DNA of 64,000 bases from Microbacterium galbinum. Lineage in GTDB: Bacteria; Actinomycetota; Actinomycetes; Actinomycetales; Microbacteriaceae. This document shows positions 57,797-64,000 of this stretch, piece after piece (the stretch's first letter is position 1; every line of letters starts with the position of its first letter). The notes beneath the pieces were generated by a model that made no database searches, was not told the DNA's origin, and saw nothing but the letters and a program-made list of their open reading frames with translations. The stretch spans positions 2,261,630 through 2,325,629 of the forward strand of contig NZ_CP078077.1 of NCBI RefSeq assembly GCF_023101185.1, given 5' to 3'. The translations under genes and the position numbers were made by a program.

Positions 57797-59176
57797 ATGA
57801 GCGGTCAGTCACAGGCGGGTTTCACACCCACCGGAACCATCGCGACGGCGGCCGACCGTCGCCGCGTCGTCTTCGCCACGGTGGTCGGGACCACCGTCGA
57901 GTGGTACGACTTCTTCATCTACGCCACGGCCGTCGGGCTCGTGTTCGGGCAGCTGTTCTTCGCGCCGCTCGGCGCCGACAGCGCCCTGATCGCGTTCGCC
58001 ACGGTCGGTGTGAGCTTCCTCTTCCGACCGCTCGGAGCGTTCCTCGCCGGCCACTACGGCGACAAGCTCGGACGCAAGACGGTGCTCATGTGGACGCTCA
58101 TCCTCATGGGCCTCGCGACCGCACTTATCGGTCTGCTGCCGACCTACGAGACGATCGGCATCACCGCCCCGGTGCTGCTCGTTCTGCTGCGCATCCTGCA
58201 GGGCATCTCGGCCGGCGGCGAGTGGGGCGGCGCGGTGCTCATGGCCGTCGAGCACGCCCCGCGCGCCAAGCGCGGCATCTTCGGCGCCTCTCCGCAGATC
58301 GGCGTTCCGCTCGGTCTGCTGCTGGCATCGGGTGTCATGGCGCTCATGACGGTGATCGCGCCCGGCGACCAGTTCCTCGCGTGGGGCTGGCGCGTGCCGT
58401 TCCTGCTCAGCGTCGTGCTGATCCTCGTGGGCTACTACGTGCGTCGCCGCGTCGAGGAGAGCCCGGTCTTCGCCGAACTCGCCGAGCGCAAGGAGAAGGC
58501 GAAGATGCCGATCGTGCAGCTGTTCCGCAAGCACGCGCTGCTCGTGATCATCGCCGCGCTCGTGTTCGCGGGCAACAACGCCGTCGGCTACATGACCACC
58601 GGCGGCTACATCCAGGGATACACGACCAACCCCGAGGGTCCGATCGGACTCGAGCGCGGTCCGGTGCTGTGGGCGGTCGCAGGCTCAGCGGTCACCTGGC
58701 TGATCAGCACGCTCGTCGCGGGCTGGATCTGCGACCGCATCGGTCGCCGCACGACCTACATCATCGGTTGGGTGCTGCAGCTCGGCGGCGTGTTCGCGCT
58801 GTTCCCGCTCGTGAACACCGGGGAGATCGGTCTCGTCTTCGCGGGCCTCGCGATCCTCACGATCGGCCTCGGCTTCACGTACGGCCCGCAGGCGGCGCTG
58901 TACACGGAGCTGTTCCCGGCCAGCATCCGCTTCTCGGGCGTCTCGATCTCGTACGCGATCGGTGCCATCGCCGGCGGCGCGTTCGCTCCGACCATCGCGA
59001 CGGCCATCGTGGCGGCGACCGGTTCGACGCAGGCCGTCACCTGGTACCTCGCCGGCATGACCGTGATCGGGCTCATCGCGACGCTGCTGCTGCGTGACCG
59101 TTCCGGCATTCCGCTCGGCCCGGATCACGAGGAGGAGCAGGCCGTGAGCCCGATCCACGGACTCGCCCGGGCCTGA
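57797..59176 (+). CDS. MFS transporter, metabolite:H+ symporter type
   Basis: A 459-residue, 12-helix transporter of the shikimate/alpha-ketoglutarate-like (MHS) group. The N-terminal GTTVEWYDFFIYATAVGLVF, GHYGDKLGRKTVLM between helices 2 and 3, GISAGGEWGGAVLMAVEH and the later GWICDRIGRRTTYI are typical. It is divergent from the hpa operon and precedes the monooxygenase, so uptake of an aromatic acid such as a hydroxyphenylacetate is likely. AAAGGAG precedes the ATG. Confidence 0.94.
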   Translation: MSGQSQAGFTPTGTIATAADRRRVVFATVVGTTVEWYDFFIYATAVGLVFGQLFFAPLGADSALIAFATVGVSFLFRPLGAFLAGHYGDKLGRKTVLMWTLILMGLATALIGLLPTYETIGITAPVLLVLLRILQGISAGGEWGGAVLMAVEHAPRAKRGIFGASPQIGVPLGLLLASGVMALMTVIAPGDQFLAWGWRVPFLLSVVLILVGYYVRRRVEESPVFAELAERKEKAKMPIVQLFRKHALLVIIAALVFAGNNAVGYMTTGGYIQGYTTNPEGPIGLERGPVLWAVAGSAVTWLISTLVAGWICDRIGRRTTYIIGWVLQLGGVFALFPLVNTGEIGLVFAGLAILTIGLGFTYGPQAALYTELFPASIRFSGVSISYAIGAIAGGAFAPTIATAIVAATGSTQAVTWYLAGMTVIGLIATLLLRDRSGIPLGPDHEEEQAVSPIHGLARA

Positions 59177-59199
59177 ACCGCGGATCCGTCCCCGCGCAG

Positions 59200-59234
59200 T
59201 TTCCGTCGGCCCGGTGCGCCCGGGCCGACGGAAA
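59200..59234 (+). terminator. Terminator after the MFS gene
   Basis: TTTCCGTCGGCCCGG (59200-59214) and CCGGGCCGACGGAAA (59220-59234), perfect 15-bp stem, 5-nt loop, 24 bp after the stop. It separates transporter and monooxygenase transcripts, at least in part. Confidence 0.8.
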
Positions 59235-59294
59235 AGTGCGACGGGAGCGCAGAAGCCGCGCACAATGAGAGAAGTTCGGAAGGAATCGACGACG

Positions 59295-61172
59295 ATGCAG
59301 TTCCACCACCACGGCTATGTCTCCGGCGACCCGCGCGTGCAGGATGCCGCGGGCACGGGTATCGAGCGACCCGACGACCTGCCCGACGAGGTCGACGTGC
59401 TCATCGTCGGCTCGGGGCCGGCGGGAATGCTCCTCGCGGCGCAGATGTCGCAGTACCCGGGCGTGACGACCCGCATCATCGAGAGGCGCGACGGACGGCT
59501 CGTGCTGGGTCAGGCCGACGGCATCCAGCCGCGCAGCGTCGAGACCTTCCAGGCGTTCGGGTTCGCCGAGCGCATCACGGCCGAGGCCTACAACATCGGC
59601 TGGATGAACTTCTGGGGGCCCGATCCTGATGACGCCGCCGGCATCGTGCGCACGGCGCGCACCGCCGATTACGCCTACGACATCTGCGAGTTCCCGCACC
59701 TGATCGTCAACCAGGCGCGCGTACTCGACTACTTCGCCGAGGCGGCCGCCGTCGGGCCCGCACGCATCGTGCCCGATTACGGCGTCGCATTCGAGGGGCT
59801 GACCGTGCACGACGAGGGCGAGTACCCGGTCGAGGTGCGCGTGCGGTACGTCGCGGGAGCGCGGACGGGGGAGGAACGGGTCATCCGGGCGAAGTACGTC
59901 GCCGGATGCGACGGTGCTCGTAGTCGCGTGCGCGAGGCGATCGGTCGCATCCATGTGGGCGACGTCGCGGCGCACGCCTGGGGCGTCATGGACGTGCTGG
60001 TGAACACCGACTTCCCCGATTGGCGCACCAAGTGCGCGATCAACTCGCGCGCCGGGAACATCCTCCACATCCCGCGTGAGGGCGGCTACCTCAGCCGCAT
60101 GTACATCGACCTCGGCGAGGTCGCGGACGACGACGACCACCGCGTGCGGCAGACCCCGATCGAGGAGATCATCCGTCGGGCGAACGCGATCCTGCACCCG
60201 TACACGCTCGACGTCCGCGAGGTGGCGTGGCACAGCGTCTACGAGGTCGGCCATCGCGTGACCGACGGATTCGACGACGCCCCCGAGGATTCCGGGCGCT
60301 CGCCGCGGGTGTTCCTGACCGGCGACGCCTGCCACACGCACAGTGCCAAGGCCGGGCAGGGCATGAACGTCTCGATGCAGGACGGCTTCAACCTCGGGTG
60401 GAAACTCGGTTCGGTGCTCACCGGCCGCGCGCCCGAGGCGCTGCTTGCGACGTACGGCACCGAGCGGCGGCCCGTCGCGCAGCAGCTCATCGACTTCGAT
60501 CGCGAGTGGTCGAGCCTCATGGCGCGCAAGCCGGAGGAGATCTCGGACCCGCAGGAGCTCGCGACCTACTACCTCGCGACGGCCGAATTCCCGTCCGGGT
60601 TCATGACGCAGTACTCGGCATCGATGATCACGGGGTCGGATGCGCATCAGGGGCTGGCCACCGGCTTCCCGCTCGGGAAGCGTTTCCGATCCGCGGAGGT
60701 CGTGCGGGTGGGCGACGGGAACGTGGTGCACCTCGGACACCACGCGCGCGCCGACGGGCGGTGGCGCGTCTACGCCTTCGGCGACGCGTCCGGTGAACAG
60801 TTGGCTGCGTGGGCGCAGGCTGCGGCACCGCTCTTCGAGCGATTCACCCCGGCGGATGCCGACGCGGATGCCGTGTTCGACGTGAAGGCCGTGTATCAGC
60901 AGCCCTTCGAGGACGTCGAGGTGACGACGACGCCGGCGCTGTTCCAGCCGCGGACCGGGCCGCTCGGTCTCGTCGACTGGGAGAAGGTGTACGCGGCGGG
61001 GCCCAGCAAGTGGACCGACGTCGACATCTTCGCCGAGCGGGGACTGTCGCGCGACGGTGTCGTCGTGGTGGTGCGACCCGACCAGTACGTCGCCGCGATC
61101 CTGCCGTTGGATGAGGCGGGCGTGCGGGAGCTGGCGGAGTTCCTGGCTGAGGGGATGCTGCCGGCGCGGTGA
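59295..61172 (+). CDS. FAD-dependent aromatic hydroxylase (phenol 2-monooxygenase/3-hydroxybenzoate 4-hydroxylase type)
   Basis: A 625-residue single-component flavoprotein monooxygenase. VDVLIVGSGPAGMLLAAQ (about residue 33) binds ADP; YVAGCDGARSRVREAIG and FLTGDACHTHSAKAGQGMN are the second and third FAD/NADPH motifs; the last 170 residues form the thioredoxin-like C-domain of phenol hydroxylases. It would ortho-hydroxylate a phenolic acid. Beside the homoprotocatechuate genes the likely product is 3,4-dihydroxyphenylacetate, from 3- or 4-hydroxyphenylacetate; this is inference, as the closest named family members act on 3-hydroxybenzoate. Start at 59295 (MQFHHHGYV) with GGAAGGA upstream; 59265 is an alternative. 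Confidence 0.9.
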   Translation: MQFHHHGYVSGDPRVQDAAGTGIERPDDLPDEVDVLIVGSGPAGMLLAAQMSQYPGVTTRIIERRDGRLVLGQADGIQPRSVETFQAFGFAERITAEAYNIGWMNFWGPDPDDAAGIVRTARTADYAYDICEFPHLIVNQARVLDYFAEAAAVGPARIVPDYGVAFEGLTVHDEGEYPVEVRVRYVAGARTGEERVIRAKYVAGCDGARSRVREAIGRIHVGDVAAHAWGVMDVLVNTDFPDWRTKCAINSRAGNILHIPREGGYLSRMYIDLGEVADDDDHRVRQTPIEEIIRRANAILHPYTLDVREVAWHSVYEVGHRVTDGFDDAPEDSGRSPRVFLTGDACHTHSAKAGQGMNVSMQDGFNLGWKLGSVLTGRAPEALLATYGTERRPVAQQLIDFDREWSSLMARKPEEISDPQELATYYLATAEFPSGFMTQYSASMITGSDAHQGLATGFPLGKRFRSAEVVRVGDGNVVHLGHHARADGRWRVYAFGDASGEQLAAWAQAAAPLFERFTPADADADAVFDVKAVYQQPFEDVEVTTTPALFQPRTGPLGLVDWEKVYAAGPSKWTDVDIFAERGLSRDGVVVVVRPDQYVAAILPLDEAGVRELAEFLAEGMLPAR

Positions 61173-61285
61173 GGCTGACATTGTCTCCCGCCTGCTCCAG
61201 GGTCTGATCTGGCGAATGTCGGAGGTGCGGCCTACCGTGGATGCGGACGGGCGATGACGCTCGCCGTGACCTGAGGAGTGGCGTG

Positions 61286-61666
61286 ATGGACTGGAAGATC
61301 GAACTCATCTTCGTGCCGGTGTCGGATGTCGACCGCGCGAAGGACTTCTACGTGAAGATCGGCTTCAACGCCGACCACGACCAGACCCCGACCGAGGGTC
61401 TGCGGTTCGTGCAGATGACTCCGCCGGGCTCGGCGTGCTCGATCGCGTTCGGCACCGGGCTGGGTCTGGATCTCGAGCCGGGTCAGCAGAACTCGATCCA
61501 GGTCGTCGTTCCGGATGCCGACGAGGCTCTCGCCCACCTGCGGGGCCTCGGGGTCGATGCCCGCGGCGTCGAGGATCTCGACTGGGGGCGGTTCGTGTCG
61601 TTCGACGACCCGGACGGCAACACCTGGACGCTGCAGGAGCTGCCCGACTACGGCGCGCAGGGCTGA
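61286..61666 (+). CDS. VOC family protein (glyoxalase/bleomycin-resistance fold)
   Basis: A 126-residue protein. IELIFVPVSDVDRAKDFYVK, IQVVVPDADEALAHLRGLGV and SFDDPDGNTWTLQELP are the two paired beta-alpha-beta modules. Many such small proteins are metal enzymes or binding proteins; no function can be given. The ATG has GAGGAG 7 nt upstream. It follows the monooxygenase by 113 bp. Confidence 0.88.
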   Translation: MDWKIELIFVPVSDVDRAKDFYVKIGFNADHDQTPTEGLRFVQMTPPGSACSIAFGTGLGLDLEPGQQNSIQVVVPDADEALAHLRGLGVDARGVEDLDWGRFVSFDDPDGNTWTLQELPDYGAQG

Positions 61667-61698
61667 GGATTTGGGTGGCGCGGGGCTGAGGGGCGCGG

Positions 61699-62094
61699 TC
61701 AGACTCCTTCCGCGACGATCTCGACCTTGAAGCCTGCGGCGTTCTCCACCCATCCGGCGTAGTGGTCGGGGCCACCCGCGTGGGGGTAGCGCTCGTGGTA
61801 CAGCGGGCGCCAGCCATTCTCCGAGGCGAGCGACATGATCGCGTCGACGGCCGTTGCGGTGCCTCCCTGGAAGGCGAGGTGGTTGACGCCCGGGCGACGG
61901 CGGTCATGGCCTCGATCGTCGACGCCCGGTGGGGTCGTGATCGTGAGGTACGGCCCGCTGTCGGCAGCCCAGGTCTGACCCTCCGGCCATTCCTGTTGTA
62001 GCGAGAAACCCAGCCGAGGGAGGAGCCATCCCCAGTCGCGGCGAGCGGAATCGGGGTCGGCGACCCATACTTCGACGTGGTGGAGACCGGGCAT
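61699..62094 (-). CDS. VOC family protein
   Basis: A 131-residue VOC protein: LHHVEVWVADPDSARRDWGW at the N-terminus, VNHLAFQGGTATAVDAIM (metal His) and DHYAGWVENAAGFKVEIVAE at the end. Function unknown. The frame continues upstream through a (GGGGCA)n tract, read as Pro-Ala repeats, into DNA antisense-overlapping the HNH gene; the ATG at 62094 is preferred because the VOC domain begins right after it. Confidence 0.85.
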   Translation of the reverse strand: MPGLHHVEVWVADPDSARRDWGWLLPRLGFSLQQEWPEGQTWAADSGPYLTITTPPGVDDRGHDRRRPGVNHLAFQGGTATAVDAIMSLASENGWRPLYHERYPHAGGPDHYAGWVENAAGFKVEIVAEGV

Positions 62095-62110
62095 GGCATC
62101 GATTCTCGCA

Positions 62111-62150
62111 GGGGCAGGGGCAGGGGCAGGGGCAGGGGCAGGGGCAGGGC
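62111..62150. repeat. (GGGGCA)6 hexanucleotide tract
   Basis: Six full GGGGCA units plus a partial one, 16 bp before the VOC start. In the VOC frame it reads Pro-Ala. Slippage-prone. Confidence 0.9.
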
Positions 62151-62195
62151 GACGGACACGGTCCTCACCGCGAACACCCTTCTGCTCGACCGTGT

Positions 62196-63935
62196 TCATG
62201 CGCGGATCGGTATTCGTGTCCGGTGTATCGCTGGCGCTCTTGAGGTCGCGGTCGAGCTCGCGGTCTCGGTCTCGGTCTCGGTGGCGACGGTGGCGCTGGC
62301 AGCTGTGGTGGTGCGGGGTACGGGTCGGGGTGTTCGCCATTTCTGGTGGGGGTCCCACCAGGCGGGTCCGCGGATGTGGGGTGTGCCTTTTTGCATGCGT
62401 ATCTCCCAGCCGGAGGTGTCGAGGGTGCGGTGGTGGTGCCAGCAGAGGGTGACTCCGTTGTCGGTGCTGGTGGGTCCGCCGCGGGAGTGTTCTGTGACGT
62501 GGTGGATTTCACACCAGGCGGCGGGGACGTGACAGCCCGGGATGAGGCACTCGCGGTCACGGAGCGTGATCGCCCGGCGTTGGTGGGCGGTGAACACCCG
62601 GTCGGTCGAATCGATCCCGATGATTCGCCCGGTGGGGTCGGAGGTGACGCGTTGGATGCTGCCGCCGCACGCGGTGTGCCGGGCCGTCGCGAGGGACACC
62701 GGGGTGTCGATGCCGTCGACGTGCGCCCACCCGCGGCCGGACGCATAGTCCTCCGCAGTCACCGACACGACGAGGGTCGGGGCGGCGCCGCCGAGGGAGG
62801 GCATGTCGCCGTGTCGGGCGGCGATCCCGAGGGCGGCGGCGAGGGCATCGTGTTGCTTCTGCGCCCGGGACCGGCCATCGAGCATCCCACCGGGGTCGCC
62901 CGAGGGCAGGACACCGTCGGACGGGAAGACCGCACCGTCGAGAGGGCGGAGGGAGTCGTCGTATGGGAAGACACGGTCATCGAGAGGGCGGAGGGTGTCG
63001 TCGAGAGGGCCGTGCGTCTCGCCGTTCAGTGCATGCTCATCCGTGTCGAGCCTTGCCTCGTCGGTGGCGGGGCCGAACCGCACCCCACTGACCGTTTCCG
63101 TAGTAGCTTGCGGTGCCTCGGGGATGGGTGGTCCGTCGACTTTCGGGTTCAGGTACGCGTCCCAGATGCGTCGCAATTGCCCCGCCGTCTCCGGCAGCAG
63201 GGACCCGCGGATCGGGATCACCCCGTCCTTGACCCGCCCGAGCACGATCCCCCGGGCGCGCATCGCGCGCTCTTCCGCGGGTTCCGCGCCGTCCGGGTCG
63301 AGGTAGGTCACGATCACCCGCGACAACAACTTCAGGTCTTCCGGCGTGGCCGGCGGGCCCGCTTCGAGACGACGCTCGGCATCGGCGTTCCCATCGGCAT
63401 CCGATGTCCCGGCGCCGTCGACAGCGATGAGCCCCCGCGCGTACTCCGCCAGCTCGACATCCGCCCTCAACCGGTCCGCCGCACCGATCCGCGGCCCCGC
63501 CTGCTCCACGGGGCCGGTCGCGGCGAGCAGCCCCGCGACCCCGACCGCCCCATCCAGCAGCGCTTCCCGCATAGCGGGCCACCGGGCGGGAAGCAGCGCA
63601 CCGGAGGAGAAGTCCAGGTCCCGTCGGACGATCTTCCCGGCTTTCACGACCCGTGCCGCCCCGGCCGCGTCGGTGCGGAGTACGCGTTGGACGAGTTCGT
63701 TCATCGTCCGGCATCCGAACCGACCGCAGAACGCCAACTCGCCCGATCCCGCCGGGCGTTGATCGACCGATCCGACCGTCTCCACCACGACGGCGTCGAC
63801 GAGACGGGCGACCTCACCCGCGGCCCGGAGCACCTGCATCTTCTCCGCATCCGACAACCCCGCCAGCGCGTCCGCGCGCAGCACCGCGGCCAGGTCGGCG
63901 GCGACCCGATCCAGAAACTCGGCGGTGCTGTTCAT
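62196..63935 (-). CDS. DUF222/HNH endonuclease family protein (13E12-type)
   Basis: A 579-residue protein. Residues 1-250 are the helical DUF222 domain (RAAGEVARLVDAVVVETVGS, FGCRTMNELVQRVLRTD). Residues 290-350 hold acidic repeats with LRPLDD and VFP(Y/S)D. Residues 430-520 are an HNH nuclease: CLIPGCHVPAAWCEIHH, then GGPTSTDNGVTLCWHHHR. Proteins of this kind occur in many copies in actinobacterial genomes; role uncertain, perhaps selfish or anti-phage. The tail is Thr/Ala/Glu-rich with a hexanucleotide repeat (CGGTCT, 62261-62278). Start at 63935 chosen by domain; 63965 is possible. Confidence 0.88.
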   Translation of the reverse strand: MNSTAEFLDRVAADLAAVLRADALAGLSDAEKMQVLRAAGEVARLVDAVVVETVGSVDQRPAGSGELAFCGRFGCRTMNELVQRVLRTDAAGAARVVKAGKIVRRDLDFSSGALLPARWPAMREALLDGAVGVAGLLAATGPVEQAGPRIGAADRLRADVELAEYARGLIAVDGAGTSDADGNADAERRLEAGPPATPEDLKLLSRVIVTYLDPDGAEPAEERAMRARGIVLGRVKDGVIPIRGSLLPETAGQLRRIWDAYLNPKVDGPPIPEAPQATTETVSGVRFGPATDEARLDTDEHALNGETHGPLDDTLRPLDDRVFPYDDSLRPLDGAVFPSDGVLPSGDPGGMLDGRSRAQKQHDALAAALGIAARHGDMPSLGGAAPTLVVSVTAEDYASGRGWAHVDGIDTPVSLATARHTACGGSIQRVTSDPTGRIIGIDSTDRVFTAHQRRAITLRDRECLIPGCHVPAAWCEIHHVTEHSRGGPTSTDNGVTLCWHHHRTLDTSGWEIRMQKGTPHIRGPAWWDPHQKWRTPRPVPRTTTAASATVATETETETASSTATSRAPAIHRTRIPIRA

Positions 63936-64000
63936 ACGCCCCAGTCCACCAGTAGCCACCGACATTCCGAAACGAAAACCCCAGGCCAACGCCAGTATCG

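Overview
The window is about 64 kb of GC-rich DNA with the gene density, short intergenic gaps, ATGA/GTGA start-stop overlaps and GTG starts of an actinobacterium. A Microbacteriaceae member, Microbacterium-like, is the best guess. The pointers are the DUF6350-purN-purH order, a monomeric isocitrate dehydrogenase, succinyl-CoA synthetase genes beside it, a DUF222/HNH '13E12'-type gene, and a ZTP riboswitch before glyA-folD. I saw no rRNA, tRNA, CRISPR array, transposase or prophage, so most of this looks like chromosomal backbone with catabolic islands.

Layout. 1-8.5 kb: partial carotenoid-desaturase-like oxidoreductase, glutaryl-CoA dehydrogenase-like enzyme with a TetR regulator, sucCD, homocysteine methyltransferase, NCS2 purine permease. 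8.5-14.5 kb: DUF6350 membrane protein, purN, purH, then an alkylation-repair pair (Ada-AlkA fusion and ogt). 14.5-18.5 kb: a heterodimeric ABC exporter preceded by its own promoter, a 21-residue leader ORF and a structured leader RNA. 18.6-20.5 kb: haloperoxidase-type hydrolase and a coiled-coil membrane protein. 20.5-28.6 kb: a sugar operon (binding protein, two permeases, alpha-xylosidase, beta-glucosidase) with a LacI regulator and matching operators. 28.7-33.6 kb: GNAT acetyltransferase, isocitrate dehydrogenase, L,D-transpeptidase, RidA. 33.6-40 kb: a D-aminoacylase/beta-N-acetylhexosaminidase fusion, ROK regulator, ROK kinase, nagB. 40-44.3 kb: Nudix hydrolase, glycolate/D-lactate oxidase-like protein, YrdB protein, and a sigma factor fused to a zinc anti-sigma-like domain plus membrane segments and a repeat-rich tail. 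44.8-50.3 kb: nagA with a second hexosaminidase; riboswitch-glyA-folD; small membrane protein. 50.3-61.7 kb: DUF6882 protein, then a homoprotocatechuate (3,4-dihydroxyphenylacetate) meta-cleavage cluster facing an MFS transporter and an FAD monooxygenase. 61.7-64 kb: VOC protein and DUF222/HNH protein.

How the parts connect. GlcNAc use is split over two loci: two hexosaminidases release the sugar, a ROK kinase probably phosphorylates it, NagA deacetylates and NagB deaminates. The xyloglucan-type operon imports oligosaccharides and trims them with GH31 and GH1 enzymes. The hpa cluster takes an aromatic acid to central metabolites, ending near succinate and pyruvate. purN/purH, glyA and folD are joined by one-carbon folate metabolism, which the ZTP riboswitch senses.

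Most notable: (i) a D-aminoacylase-GH20 single polypeptide; (ii) an exporter with a BmrB-like leader ORF; (iii) a sigma/anti-sigma membrane fusion; (iv) a palindromic repeat that is translated as the linker of an FAH-RraA fusion enzyme; (v) at least seven genes whose -10 box sits exactly 6 nt before the start codon, predicting leaderless mRNAs.
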